A stretch of DNA of 38,848 bases from DHVE2 group archaeon (lineage in GTDB: Archaea; Thermoplasmatota; Thermoplasmata; Thermoplasmatales; Aciduliprofundaceae), in assembly GCA_015521465.1 (NCBI GenBank), contig WAOD01000091.1, positions 1 through 38,848 of the forward strand, written 5' to 3'. Below the pieces are notes generated by a model, which worked only from the letters and a program-made list of their open reading frames with translations, searched no databases and was not told the DNA's origin. How positions within the stretch are numbered: the first letter of the stretch is position 1; the number at the start of each line of letters is the position of its first letter. Shown here one piece after another: positions 25,972 to 35,291 of the stretch. The position numbers and the translations under genes were made by a program.

Positions 25972-26403
25972 ATGAATGCAATAACCATAATTCAGGGTAC
26001 TTTAGCTCCACTTCTCCTGGTTTCCGGAACTGGCTTGTTGATTCTGGGCCTTGGAAACAGAATGGGAAGAGTAATAGACAGGTTACGCGAGTTCTCAAAG
26101 GAAGTTAGAGAAGGGGTACCGGATGAAAGAAAAGAGATAATAATGAGGCAGAAAGGAGTGCTGATAAGAAGAGTCAAGCTATGCAGAGATGCCATGGTGC
26201 AGTTTCACCTTACAATACTGTTTGCTGCGTTAACGTCCACGTTCATATTCGGGGCAACACTCTTTGAATACATGCACTACCTGGCTCTCCTGTTTTTTTC
26301 CCTCTCCCTAATAACCCTGCTTGTAGGAGCCATCATGGCCGTGTACGAAATTGCATTATCATACTCCGCAATACTGAAAGAAGCGGATGTTTATCTAAAA
26401 TAG
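25972..26403 (+). CDS. DUF2721 membrane protein, ending at the IS boundary
   Basis: 143 residues. The first membrane helix contains the family's pattern (PLLLVSGTGLLILGLGNRMG), followed by a cytosolic Arg/Glu-rich helix with RVIDRLREF and R-R-V-KLCRDAM, then two membrane helices (about 81-125). Function of DUF2721 is unknown. The final G of the TAG stop is the first base of the IS relic's terminal repeat, so the extreme C-terminus may have been altered by the insertion, although total length is within the family's range. Confidence 0.75.
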   Translation: MNAITIIQGTLAPLLLVSGTGLLILGLGNRMGRVIDRLREFSKEVREGVPDERKEIIMRQKGVLIRRVKLCRDAMVQFHLTILFAALTSTFIFGATLFEYMHYLALLFFSLSLITLLVGAIMAVYEIALSYSAILKEADVYLK

Positions 26404-27116
26404 GGCAAGTTGAATTCCTAAGAAAACAAGGAAAAATGGAGATAAAAATAAGGAGGTAATTAAATATAAAGGTTGTAAGCGAAGACTTTGAAAAGAAGGA
26501 GCATAGGAACGATGTAGAAAGAGTGAAACACAGATTCCACGATATTTCTATGCGAGTATTTTTTCTTCCACTCCAACGATTTGCTCTTTTTCAGTAATCG
26601 TCTACGCAATCCACTACGTGCGTTCTCACGGATTGCAATGTACAGTATTTCCTTCCTTTCAAGAACAAATCGTATGTTTCGTAAAGAGTCTTAGCCTTTA
26701 TCCGCATAGACTTCCTCAATCTTTCCCCCGTTTTTCAAAAGAGGGATGAGATAAAGAGAATCATTAGCATGCCATTTTATAACTATCTCATCTTCTCTTC
26801 CCGCCTTCCTCCCGATTCGCTGTGTGTGTATTAATACGAACGATAAGAAATTTGAATACCAGTAGAATCTACGGCAAATTTAGTGAGTATTCCCACTATT
26901 ATCTTCACTACTTCCCTGAGCACGAAACGAATCCACCGGTTATTCTTTTAACCCGTTTTAATTTGTGCCTTTGTGTGGGATTTTTTAAATATCATTCTCT
27001 TCCTTGCTCTTTCCATTGCTCTTAATTCTATCTTTACAATCTTGCATATCTTTAATTTCCTGCTCATACTTTATTAATCTTTCCTATTTTATTTTTTGAG
27101 GGATTGCAACTTGCCC
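26403..27116 (-). mobile_element. Decayed IS4/IS5-like insertion sequence, about 714 bp
   Basis: Ends are imperfect inverted repeats: GGGCAAGTTGAATTCC at 26403-26418 and GGGATTGCAACTTGCCC at 27100-27116 on the plus strand. The interior carries a degraded DDE transposase in minus-strand orientation. No clear target duplication flanks it. The right end closely matches 240-254 at the window start, so two copies of the same family lie about 26 kb apart. The relic is short for a complete element of this group, so it has lost internal sequence as well as frame. Confidence 0.75.
26463..27067 (-). pseudogene. DDE transposase relic with internal deletions and stops
   Basis: Minus-strand reading from the ATG at 27067 gives MSRKLKICKIVKIELRAMER and then breaks. 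Further fragments appear in other frames: LREVVKIIVGILTKFAVDST with the first Asp (AVDSTG), EEVYADKG with the second Asp, and IRENARSGLRRRLLKKSK followed by YSHRNIVESVFHSF with the Glu. The three D-D-E residues of the IS4/IS5 catalytic core can thus be traced, but the region between the first two is shortened and stop codons interrupt the frames. It is not functional. Confidence 0.75.
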
Positions 27117-27127
27117 CTGAACCAAAA

Positions 27128-27136
27128 AACTATATC
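27128..27136 (+). promoter_or_regulatory. TATA box of the glycosyltransferase operon
   Basis: AACTATATC is centred about 27 bases before the ATG at 27160 and lies just outside the IS relic. Confidence 0.55.
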
Positions 27137-27159
27137 TCTATACCCTTTTATCTTTTGGG

Positions 27160-28212
27160 ATGAAGATTGCCTTTGGTGTGTGCTCTCTTGGACTTGGGCA
27201 CGCAACTAGGAGTGCGCCTATCATAAGGAGACTTTTGAAAGAAGGGCACGAAGTAGTGCTCATTTCCCACGGACGCGCGCTCTCTCTATTAACTATGGAA
27301 TTTCCTTCAATCAAGTATTATGACTTGGTAGACTATCCTATACGATACACCGAAAAAGCACATCAATTTCTGCCGTTATTCATAAGAGATTCACGGCGAA
27401 TTATGAAAACAATGATAGAGAATCACAGAATTTTTTTGGATATTGACAAAAAAGAAAATTTTGATGTTATAATTTCAGATAGTCGCTATGACGTTTTTAA
27501 TAGATTCAAGCCATCGTACCTGCTCATACACCAGCTACGTATAATGTTAAAATCGGCAGTTCTTCGGGGCGGGACAATGCTCTACAACGGGTACATGACA
27601 AAATTCTACCGCACGATACTGGTACCCGATTTTGAAGACTGTCGACTATCCGGAGAAATGGCAAAAAATTTGAGATTTATTCCGGAGGATAAGATAGAAT
27701 ATGTTGGACCACTATCATCATTCAGAAATCTGAATTGCGAGCGGGATATTGACGTTCTGATTTCAATTTCCGGGCCTGAGCCACAAAGAAGCATGTTCGA
27801 AAAAATAGCGTTAAAGCAAATAGACAACTTAAATGGAAAAGTCGTTGTGACACTGGGGAGACCTGAAAAGGGAAAGCACGTGGAGAGTAACGCAGAAATA
27901 CATTACTACCTCTCAGCAGATGAGAGAGAAAGAATAATGAACCGTTCTAAGATAATAATCTCCCGTTCAGGATACTCAACCATAATGGACATGTACATAA
28001 TTGGTGGAAAAGCAGGGTTCATACCAACCCCGGGACAGCCAGAACAGAGATACCTTGCAAAGTATTTGAATAATAGAGGAGTCGCTGCATGGATGCCACA
28101 GGAATCCCTTGACATTCCTCGGTTGATAAGCGAAGCTGCAAAGTACAGAGGATTCAAGGGAAATTACGATGGAGAGAGTTCTGTAAATAAGGTATTAGAG
28201 GTGATTCTGTGA
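27160..28212 (+). CDS. MurG/GT28-like glycosyltransferase
   Basis: 350 residues with a two-domain GT-B layout. The N-terminal strand FGVCSLGLGHATRSAPIIRR carries the Gly-rich loop and the GHATR signature of the MurG/MGDG-synthase group. VVTLGRPEKGK, the acceptor-side DADSRYD-like IISDSRYDVF and a C-terminal nucleotide-sugar region IIISRSGYSTIMDMYIIGGK with GQPEQRYLAKYL follow. These transfer a sugar from a nucleotide donor, often to a lipid, at the inner face of the membrane. Overlaps the next gene by 4 bases (GTGA). The context suggests assembly of a cell-surface glycolipid or glycan (inference). Confidence 0.8.
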   Translation: MKIAFGVCSLGLGHATRSAPIIRRLLKEGHEVVLISHGRALSLLTMEFPSIKYYDLVDYPIRYTEKAHQFLPLFIRDSRRIMKTMIENHRIFLDIDKKENFDVIISDSRYDVFNRFKPSYLLIHQLRIMLKSAVLRGGTMLYNGYMTKFYRTILVPDFEDCRLSGEMAKNLRFIPEDKIEYVGPLSSFRNLNCERDIDVLISISGPEPQRSMFEKIALKQIDNLNGKVVVTLGRPEKGKHVESNAEIHYYLSADERERIMNRSKIIISRSGYSTIMDMYIIGGKAGFIPTPGQPEQRYLAKYLNNRGVAAWMPQESLDIPRLISEAAKYRGFKGNYDGESSVNKVLEVIL

Positions 28213-29222
28213 GCTTTGACATAATGAAACGCTGGAAACTCTGGCTCGTGTTAGCAATTGCAATAAGTGGAGTATCCATGGCTTTAATATACTATTTCAC
28301 AATCAAGCCCGGAGGCATAGAAAAATTATTTAAAATTCCAATATACATAATCCTTCTTGCCATAGCTGCCCATGTGCTCAATCTCCTTTTCTGGTCACTT
28401 CGCATAAAGATTTTAGCGTATTCAATGGGGGAGCATGTCAGTTTATATAGATGCTTCAAGATAGTTATGGTAAACCTCTTTGTTGCTGCAATAACCCCCT
28501 CTGGAATGGGGGGCGAACCTGCAAGGATATACATGCTTTCTGAAGGCAACATGTCCGGAGGAGATGCCACTGCAGTCACCATTGGCGAGAGAATAATCGA
28601 TTTCATATTCATGGGTTTAGCCATACCCCTGTTTTTTTTCGTGACCGGCATGGCAATGGACATCGGAGAAGTTAAAATTTACCTGTACTTAGCCTCCGGA
28701 TTTTTGGGAATCCTTGGAGTTCTTTTAGTTTATATGTTAATACACGCGGAAAAAATAAAGAAAAAGATAGGAAAATTAGAGTTTTGGATTAAATTTTTCG
28801 TAAGAGACGATGAAAAGCGTGAGAAAATTATGAAAAAACTTGAAGATGAGTTCATGCAATTTGCAACAAGTACCAAGAATCTATTCTCACTGCGTAAGAA
28901 GTATCTCATTTTGACTTTTATAGTAACCGCTGCAATGTGGTTAGTGGATTTCACCATAATACCTCTGATACTCATAGGACTGGGATACGCGCCTCACTGG
29001 TTATTCATGTTCACAGCCCAATTGATAATTATACTTATAACCATAATTCCAATATCTCCTGGTGGCACCGGTCTTGCAGAATTCACAGGTTATGCTCTTT
29101 TCTCACAGAAGGTCCCCGCTGAGATTGCAGGGATAACTGTCATACTTTGGAGAGCACTGACATTCTACATGAATTTAGTCCTCGGACTGATATACACTCT
29201 GAGCTACATCGCAAAAAAATAA
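28209..29222 (+). CDS. UPF0104/LPG-synthase-type membrane protein (flippase-like)
   Basis: 337 residues with about eight membrane helices. Motifs typical of the lysylphosphatidylglycerol-synthase TM family: ITPSGMGGEPARIYML, TIGERIIDFIFMG and ISPGGTGLAEFTGYALF. Archaeal relatives sit in glycosylation gene sets and are thought to move or modify lipid-linked sugars. The GTG start at 28209 overlaps the glycosyltransferase stop and has SD GAGGTGAT (28198-28205) upstream; ATG at 28224 is the alternative. Membrane protein. Confidence 0.8.
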   Translation: MSFDIMKRWKLWLVLAIAISGVSMALIYYFTIKPGGIEKLFKIPIYIILLAIAAHVLNLLFWSLRIKILAYSMGEHVSLYRCFKIVMVNLFVAAITPSGMGGEPARIYMLSEGNMSGGDATAVTIGERIIDFIFMGLAIPLFFFVTGMAMDIGEVKIYLYLASGFLGILGVLLVYMLIHAEKIKKKIGKLEFWIKFFVRDDEKREKIMKKLEDEFMQFATSTKNLFSLRKKYLILTFIVTAAMWLVDFTIIPLILIGLGYAPHWLFMFTAQLIIILITIIPISPGGTGLAEFTGYALFSQKVPAEIAGITVILWRALTFYMNLVLGLIYTLSYIAKK

Positions 29223-29231
29223 ATATAAACA
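29218..29231 (+). promoter_or_regulatory. TATA box of the DUF2070 gene
   Basis: AAATAAATATAAAC is centred about 25 bases before the ATG at 29249, selecting this start over the in-frame ORF beginning at 29147 inside the previous gene. Confidence 0.5.
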
Positions 29232-29248
29232 TTGATCATTACGAGGTG

Positions 29249-30940
29249 ATGGCTTCTGAAGAGAAGTATATTGCATCTCTACGAAAGCATTTGTTCAAAA
29301 CACCAAATCCCGGCGTGGGTGTAGGGATATATTTAGTGATTTTAACACTTGCCATCATAACCATTCACATATCCTACAAGGACACGGTATTTCTATTCGT
29401 AATTCCTTTTTTTGCTGCAATAGGCGCCGATTACCTAACAATAAAATTCCTTGGAATTTACTTTCCAGTTAGCAGGATAGTGTCCCTAAACGTTCTTGCA
29501 TTTATAATTGCGATGATAATGTTTCTGATCTCACTAATATTTTTTCCGTTTTACATGGCATTCTACCTGGGATTTTCAACGATGATTGACATAAGATACG
29601 TTGTTTACCGTGCATTTTTCGGGGAAAGAAAGAGATATTCAATATTGGCAAGCACTTACTACAACGGGGCAGTTTTTGCGATATCATTGCTATATCCTGG
29701 ATTTCCAGCAATCCCGTACATTTTAGCGTCAATTGCATTTTTACTTGTGGGTTACACATATATGTCCACTACCACGGCACCATTTATAGAGGAATACAAC
29801 ACTGATCCGCTTATATTCATCTCATCATTTGTGAATTACTTAGGAGAGTTCAAAAAAGAAGACGAGAGCAGAATAAACGACTTCTTTTATGAAATGTATG
29901 AATACAGAGAAGTTCCGGTTACAACCCTCGTGTTTAGAAATGATAAAGGTGTGAAAGCCGCATTCGTTGCACCTTACATGCATCCAGGTCCATTTGGAAC
30001 AATAGGAGGCAGCGACATACCAAACAAGCTGGAGAAAATGATTGGTGAGAGTAATCTCATGGTGTTTCACACGACAACCACACACGACAACAACATAGCA
30101 AACGATGAAGATGTGAAAAAGATTGCCGAAGCAGTAAAGAAGGCTCTGAATGAAATGTGCAAGTACGACACGATGAGCGACCTGTACAGGTTCAAAATAG
30201 GAGAGGTAAGTGCGGCCATACAAGTATTCGGAAACTACACTTTAGTTGCGTTGATTCCGGAAAAAGCGGATTTTGATGATGTTGAGCTCGAGACCGGTTT
30301 GGCCATAATAGAAAAGCTAAATAATTTTTATGAAGAAGTCATGCCAATAGATGCACACAACTGCTTTGACGAAGGAGCTACACCTCTTCAAATACCGAAG
30401 GAAGATATTTATTTTGAAAAGGTATTAAAAGAGATACAGGCAAACAAAAAAATCAGAATGGGTTTCTACCGCATGGATTTCAGCGGGAAAAGCATTGGAC
30501 CAGGGGGGATAAGAGCCGCGGTGTTTGAATACGGCTCAAAGAAAATTGCTTACATATTGGTGGACGGAAACAACATAAAAAAAGGATTGCGGGATAGAAT
30601 AAGAAAAGAGGTTGAAGCTGACGAAGTGGAAGTATTTTCCACGGATAATCATGTGGTAAATGTATCCATGGTTGATTTGAATCCAGTGGGGCAAAGAGAT
30701 TCGTGGGACGATATAGTAAATGCTTGCAGAAAAACCGTTAAAAATGCCACAGACAACATGGAAGATGTTTGTGTTTACGCTCATACTGAAAAAGTAAGAT
30801 TGAGAATGGCTTCACACGGAAACATGAAAAAGATAGCCGCTGTAACCAAAGAGGGCGTTAAAAGAGCAACAATAATGGCACCTGTGCTTCTTGCATCAGG
30901 CTACATTATCTCTGCAATTTTGTTCTACCTGCTTCAATGA
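29249..30940 (+). CDS. DUF2070 membrane protein
   Basis: 563 residues from the ATG at 29249 (see TATA box). The N-terminal third has about six membrane helices. The soluble C-terminal part carries the DUF2070 signature APYMHPGPFGTIGGSDIPNK, HTTTTHDNNIAND, HNCFDEGATP and GPGGIRAAVFEYG, with conserved His, Asp and Asn residues that look like a metal or catalytic site. FSTDNHVVNVSMVDLNPVGQ and the final hydrophobic helix (RATIMAPVLLASGYIISAIL) complete it. Function unknown. Found here right after a glycosyltransferase and a flippase-like gene, so a role in envelope lipid or glycan handling is plausible but only inferred. Confidence 0.8.
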   Translation: MASEEKYIASLRKHLFKTPNPGVGVGIYLVILTLAIITIHISYKDTVFLFVIPFFAAIGADYLTIKFLGIYFPVSRIVSLNVLAFIIAMIMFLISLIFFPFYMAFYLGFSTMIDIRYVVYRAFFGERKRYSILASTYYNGAVFAISLLYPGFPAIPYILASIAFLLVGYTYMSTTTAPFIEEYNTDPLIFISSFVNYLGEFKKEDESRINDFFYEMYEYREVPVTTLVFRNDKGVKAAFVAPYMHPGPFGTIGGSDIPNKLEKMIGESNLMVFHTTTTHDNNIANDEDVKKIAEAVKKALNEMCKYDTMSDLYRFKIGEVSAAIQVFGNYTLVALIPEKADFDDVELETGLAIIEKLNNFYEEVMPIDAHNCFDEGATPLQIPKEDIYFEKVLKEIQANKKIRMGFYRMDFSGKSIGPGGIRAAVFEYGSKKIAYILVDGNNIKKGLRDRIRKEVEADEVEVFSTDNHVVNVSMVDLNPVGQRDSWDDIVNACRKTVKNATDNMEDVCVYAHTEKVRLRMASHGNMKKIAAVTKEGVKRATIMAPVLLASGYIISAILFYLLQ

Positions 30941-30972
30941 TTTTTTTTATCCCTTTTATCAATTCCCTCACC

Positions 30973-31689
30973 ATGATTAAGGTTGGCACTTGCGGGTTCC
31001 CCATGTCAAGGGAGAAATACTGGAAAGTATTCAAAGTTGTAGAAGTGCAGAAAACATTTTACACTGATATGAGTGAAAAGCTCGCAAAAAATGGCGTGAG
31101 ACCGCACCGGAAACATTTGAATTCACACTCAAAGCACCTCAAACAATAACCCATGAGATGAAAAGTCCCACATATAGAAGATATCGTGGATTTCCCGGGA
31201 AATTTGGAAGATTTAGAGTTAACGAGGATACCATGCGCTCATGGGCCAGGTTCATAAAAATTGCTAAAATACTCCGCTCAAAAATCATAATATTACAAAG
31301 CCCCCCAAGCTTCCCGGAAAACAGTGAAAATATGAAAAACATCTACGATTTTTTTCTCAGTCACCGAAAAAAGATTCATCTACGGTTGGGAACCCCGCGG
31401 GAAATGGAGCATAGACACAGTAAGAAAAATCTGCAATGACCTGCACATAATACATGTGGTGGACCCTTTTAAGGGGAAAAGCACCGCAGGAGATTTTCGC
31501 TACTACAGGCTTCATGGCATTGGAGGGTACAACTACAAATACTCCACCGAAGAACTATCCATATTAACTAAAATCGTGAAAGATGGAGATTACGCAATGT
31601 TCAACAACACGGCCATGTGGAACGACGCTAAAAGATTCATCGCCCAGGTAAATGGTGATTTAAGAAAGAAGGGTATGGAGAAACATTAA
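30973..31689 (+). pseudogene. DUF72 family gene split by two compensating 1-bp homopolymer indels
   Basis: Three frames in succession give one protein. Frame one from ATG 30973 reads IKVGTCGFPMSREKYWKVFK, VEVQKTFY. At the A-run 31086-31091 one base is missing, after which KKWRETAPETFEFTLKAPQ and THEMKSPTYRRYRGFPGKF follow. At the T-run 31350-31356 one base is extra, after which FSVTEKRFIYGWEPRGKW and IIHVVDPFKGKSTAGDFRYY run to TAA at 31689. If both runs are corrected the product is about 238 residues, the normal DUF72 length (TIM-barrel fold, function unsettled). Every other part is intact, so these may be sequencing errors in homopolymers rather than true decay. A TATA-like TTTTATCCC lies about 25 bases before the ATG. 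Confidence 0.7.
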
Positions 31690-31693
31690 ATAA
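31686..31693 (+). promoter_or_regulatory. TATA box of the topoisomerase VI operon
   Basis: TTAAATAA is centred 25 bases before the ATG at 31715 and overlaps the DUF72 stop codon region; indicates a leaderless top6B transcript. Confidence 0.55.
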
Positions 31694-31714
31694 AACCGTG
31701 TAATTCAAAGCAGG

Positions 31715-33658
31715 ATGGGAATTGCTCACGAGATGGCAAAGAAACAGAGGGAGATAAGCGTAGCCGAGTTTTTCCAGAAAAACAAGCACATACTTGGCTT
31801 TGATTCAATGACCAAATCACTAATAGTCAGCGTTAAAGAAGCGGTAGATAACTCGTTAGATGCTTGTGAAGAAGCGCGCATCCTTCCTGATATTTACGTG
31901 GAAATAAAAAATGTTGGAAAAGACGAGTACCAAATGATTGTCGAGGACAACGGTCCAGGGATAATTAGGAAAAACATACCTCTTGTTTTTGGAAAGCTGC
32001 TTTACGGTTCAAGATTTCACGCGCTAAGACAGTCAAGGGGTCAACAGGGCATAGGCATAAGCGCAGTAGTTCTTTACGGGCAGCTCAGTTCAGGCAAGCC
32101 AGCAAGGGTCATATCAAAGATCAAAGACGAAGAAGTGGCTTATGAAGTTCTTCTGACCATCAATACCAAGAAAAACGAACCGAGGATAATCAAAGAAGAG
32201 CCAGTGCTGTGGGACAGAGAACAGGGCACCAGAATAGAAGTCACAATGAAGGCAAGGTACACCAAGAGCAAGCAAAGCGTTTACGAGTACCTGCAGCAAA
32301 CGGCCATAGTTAATCCCCACGCGCAAATCACGCTGGTGGAGCCAGATGGAAAGAAAACGGTGTTCAGGAGAGTCACGAGCAAACTGCCCCTTCCTGTAAA
32401 AGAAATTAAGCCCCACCCACACGGAATTGAACTTGGTGAGCTAGTAAACATGGCAAGGACAACAAAAGCGTACCGCATCACGTCCTTTTTAACCTCTGAA
32501 TTTTCAAGAGTGAGCCCGAAAATCGCAAGCAAGATATGCAAAATAGCGTACCTGTACGAAGAAATGCGACCTCAAGAACTGTCTCTGAGCGAGGCAAGAA
32601 GGATTTTAGATTCATTTGCAAAGGTAAAGCTCATGGCACCGCCCACAGATTGCCTGTCCCCAATAGGCGAAACACTCATCAAAAAAGGATTGAAGAACGT
32701 ACTGGGCTCGCTTCGTCCGGGATTCTACGCACAGCCAATCACCCGCGACCCGAAAGTTTACAGCGGAAATCCGTTCATAGTGGAAGTGGGCATGGTTTAC
32801 GGCGGAGAGTTGCCCAAAGACCAGCCCGTTCACATACTTCGCTTTGCCAACCGAGTTCCCCTGCTTTACCAGCAAGGCGCAGACGTGATAACGAAAGCAA
32901 TAAGCTCCGTGGACTGGCGCAGATACGGACTCGAACAGCGCAGGGGACAGGGCATACCCGTAGGACCTGCAATTATACTTGTGCACGTTGCATCAACGAG
33001 AGTACCGTTTACCTCCGAGGCAAAGGAAGCCATAGCAGATGTACCTGAAATAAGAGAGGAAATCATACTTGCGCTCAAATCCATAGGAAGACAACTAAAA
33101 ATGTACCGGGTGAAAAAAGAGAAAAAGAAAAAACTCAGCGAGAAATTTTTCATTGTAAACCAGCTTCTACCGGAAATTGCAAGAAAAAGCGCAGAAATTG
33201 TTGAAAAGCCCGTACCCAGATTAGAGCCGGTGATTACCAAAATAATGAACGTGATTTGGATAGATGAGAGCATTGAGAAGAAAAATGGAAAGCTCATTAT
33301 TAAAGTGCGCATAGCCAATTTCACGGATGAAAAGCAGAGCTTCAAGCTCTATGCAGATTATCCGGTGGGAGAAGCTGAAGGTAGCGATGGGAACATAGAG
33401 GACGATTACATACACTGGGATATAACCATAGAACCCGTGAGTTACCAGTACCATAAATTCATGCTAAGAGACGCTACTGGATACTCGGAAACCACTTATT
33501 ACGTTGACGGTATAAATCCCAACAAAGTAATAGGCGCAGAGCCTTTGCCTGGCGACTGGAACCTGAAGCTGGATTTTGTAGAGGAGATAGATGATGAAAA
33601 CGAAGGAGAGAGTGAAGGGGATGAGGATATCGAGGAGGTGAGTGATTATGAGCAGTGA
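31715..33658 (+). CDS. top6B: DNA topoisomerase VI subunit B
   Basis: 647 residues. The GHKL ATPase domain shows [20 protein letters not shown] (Mg-binding Asn), VEDNGPGI and the [14 protein letters not shown] lid. A transducer domain ([17 protein letters not shown] and following), including the WRRYGL region, and a C-terminal beta-sandwich plus acidic tail ([18 protein letters not shown]) follow. Binds ATP to gate strand passage; the heterotetramer with subunit A relaxes and decatenates DNA. Overlaps the subunit A gene by 11 bases. Confidence 0.97.
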   Translation: MGIAHEMAKKQREISVAEFFQKNKHILGFDSMTKSLIVSVKEAVDNSLDACEEARILPDIYVEIKNVGKDEYQMIVEDNGPGIIRKNIPLVFGKLLYGSRFHALRQSRGQQGIGISAVVLYGQLSSGKPARVISKIKDEEVAYEVLLTINTKKNEPRIIKEEPVLWDREQGTRIEVTMKARYTKSKQSVYEYLQQTAIVNPHAQITLVEPDGKKTVFRRVTSKLPLPVKEIKPHPHGIELGELVNMARTTKAYRITSFLTSEFSRVSPKIASKICKIAYLYEEMRPQELSLSEARRILDSFAKVKLMAPPTDCLSPIGETLIKKGLKNVLGSLRPGFYAQPITRDPKVYSGNPFIVEVGMVYGGELPKDQPVHILRFANRVPLLYQQGADVITKAISSVDWRRYGLEQRRGQGIPVGPAIILVHVASTRVPFTSEAKEAIADVPEIREEIILALKSIGRQLKMYRVKKEKKKKLSEKFFIVNQLLPEIARKSAEIVEKPVPRLEPVITKIMNVIWIDESIEKKNGKLIIKVRIANFTDEKQSFKLYADYPVGEAEGSDGNIEDDYIHWDITIEPVSYQYHKFMLRDATGYSETTYYVDGINPNKVIGAEPLPGDWNLKLDFVEEIDDENEGESEGDEDIEEVSDYEQ

Positions 33659-34736
33659 TGACGCCCTAAAAAAACTTTACGAAATTGCAGAACAGGTTTA
33701 CGATGAGCTGAATAGAGGAGAGATTCCAAAGATGCAACTTGCTGCAAGGCATAAAGGCAATATCGTTTTTGATCCACGCACAGGAGTGTGGAAATACGGA
33801 GAGAACAAAATAACTAGAAGTGCAAAAAAATTAGATGGTGGATACATGATTCTGAGAACTCTGTACATTATGGAGTTCATAAAAGAGATGATTCACACCA
33901 AGAAATCTTCCACGCTGAGAGAAATGTACTACATCTCAGAAGGATGGAACCTGGCAAAGTTTCACTCGCAGGACGAGAGCAACAAGCTTGCAGAGGATTT
34001 GGAGATAATCACGGGATTCTTGAGGGAAGACTTCAAGCTGCGACCGGAGGAGGACGGAGCAAGTGTAATTGGAAATATTACAGTAGAGGAAATTAACCGT
34101 AAAGGCAAACCAATGCGTATAAATTGCAGGGATGATGTTGGGGATAGCGGATACCTGATACCGTACAACGTTGAGAGTGACAAGCTTAAATTTGTGGACG
34201 TGGACGCAGATTTTGTCATAGGAATTGAAACTGGAGGTATGTTTGACCGCCTGGTGGAAAACGGATTTGACGAGAAATCAAGGGCAATTCTCGTGCATAT
34301 TAAGGGGCAGCCAGCAAGAAGTACAAGGAGATTGCTCAAAAGAATGAACGAAGAGTTAGGATTACCCGTGGTAATATTCACCGATGGTGACCCATGGTCA
34401 TTCAGAATTTTTGCGTCAATTGCATACGGCGCTATAAAGACGGCACACATAAGCGAATATCTTGCGACTCCCACCGCCGAGTTCGTAGGAGTCACTGCCA
34501 GCGACATCGTCAATTACGATTTACCAACGGATAAACTTAACGATAGAGATATAGCTGCACTGCAAGCCGAGCTCAAAGATCCGAGATTTAACACCCCATT
34601 CTGGAAGGGGGAGATTGAACTCATGCTCCAGATAAAAAAGAAAGCTGAGCAGCAAGCACTTGCAAAATACGGACTTGATTACGTCACAGACACCTACTTA
34701 CCGGAGAAACTAACAGAGATAGGAGTGCTCAAATGA
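33648..34736 (+). CDS. top6A: DNA topoisomerase VI subunit A (Spo11-like)
   Basis: 362 residues. Contains the winged-helix active-site segment [10 protein letters not shown] with Tyr94/Tyr95, which makes the covalent DNA bond, and a TOPRIM domain with [16 protein letters not shown] (Glu) and [17 protein letters not shown] (DxD). ATG 33648 is preferred because GGAGGTGA (33634-33641) is its SD; the GTG at 33642 lies too close to it. Overlaps the 3' end of top6B, so both subunits are made in step. Confidence 0.97.
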   Translation: MSSDDALKKLYEIAEQVYDELNRGEIPKMQLAARHKGNIVFDPRTGVWKYGENKITRSAKKLDGGYMILRTLYIMEFIKEMIHTKKSSTLREMYYISEGWNLAKFHSQDESNKLAEDLEIITGFLREDFKLRPEEDGASVIGNITVEEINRKGKPMRINCRDDVGDSGYLIPYNVESDKLKFVDVDADFVIGIETGGMFDRLVENGFDEKSRAILVHIKGQPARSTRRLLKRMNEELGLPVVIFTDGDPWSFRIFASIAYGAIKTAHISEYLATPTAEFVGVTASDIVNYDLPTDKLNDRDIAALQAELKDPRFNTPFWKGEIELMLQIKKKAEQQALAKYGLDYVTDTYLPEKLTEIGVLK

Positions 34737-34748
34737 AAAATAGAGAAT

Positions 34749-35018
34749 TTACAGATACTTTATCTTTGCACTGGGCTTGAACACAAACTTCTTCTTCTCT
34801 TTTACCGTCATCATCTTACCGGTTCTCGGATTTCTAACTTTCCTTGCTTTCTGCACTCTCCTTTCAAATATGCCCAACCCCGCTATGCGCACGCTTTCTC
34901 CGTTATTCACCTGGGTCACTATTTCCTCCAAAAATGCGGTTATGACCTCCCTCGTTTTTTTCTGAGAAAGACCTGTTTTATTTGCCACGGGTTTTGCCAA
35001 CTCAGTTATACCTGCCAT
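34749..35018 (-). CDS. HU/HTa-type DNA-binding protein
   Basis: 89 residues, the size of bacterial HU. It reads MAGITELAKPVANKTGLSQ, then EEIVTQVNNGESVRIAGLGI, FERRVQKARKVRNPRTGK and VKEKKKFVFKPSAKIK. The fold is two N-terminal helices, a beta saddle and the NPRTGK DNA-contacting arm. In Thermoplasmatales such HTa proteins compact the chromosome in place of histones. The ATG at 35018 fits the family N-terminus (the longer frame from 35072 adds an unlikely tail) and has SD GGGTG (35025-35029). It converges with top6A 12 bases away. The gene was gained from bacteria early in this lineage, as known for HTa. Confidence 0.93.
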   Translation of the reverse strand: MAGITELAKPVANKTGLSQKKTREVITAFLEEIVTQVNNGESVRIAGLGIFERRVQKARKVRNPRTGKMMTVKEKKKFVFKPSAKIKYL

Positions 35019-35048
35019 TTCAAACACCCAATATAACTTAATAAAAGA

Positions 35049-35059
35049 GATATATTTAT
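35049..35059 (-). promoter_or_regulatory. TATA box of the HU/HTa gene
   Basis: Minus-strand ATAAATATATC would start transcription near 35028, giving a minimal leader with the SD. The surrounding 35041-35070 stretch is strikingly A/T-rich, as expected for a very strong promoter. Confidence 0.6.
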
Positions 35060-35175
35060 ATTTTTCGTTCATTTATGCATATTTCACCTATTCTTTTTCT
35101 AAAATCTTTTTAGGAAACGGCAAATATTCGCCGTACCAAAAGTTTCGATCTGCACAAACGCTGTTTAAAAGAAAA

Positions 35176-35185
35176 ATTTAAATAG
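35176..35185 (+). promoter_or_regulatory. Candidate upstream promoter of upp
   Basis: ATTTAAATAG would start a transcript near 35205 and give upp an 87-base leader. A nearer TATA-like AAATTTATTG (35251-35260) would start it near 35281, just before the SD-like CGGTG (35280-35284). Which is used cannot be told. Confidence 0.4.
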
Positions 35186-35291
35186 TACATTTTCAAAAAC
35201 AGCAAGCTTAAGAGAATTTGCACATCTTCAATGAAAAGAGTGAAAGAAGAAAATTTATTGAATAGATACATTATGTAATCGGTGCATTTAA

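Noticed and set aside
29147-29248. N-terminal extension of the DUF2070 protein
   Set aside because: It lies inside the preceding membrane gene; a TATA box and family alignment place the start at 29249.
35231-35278. 15-codon ORF (MKRVKEENLLNRYIM) before upp as a leader peptide
   Set aside because: No SD precedes it, and it lies upstream of the nearer TATA-dependent start site; nothing suggests translation.
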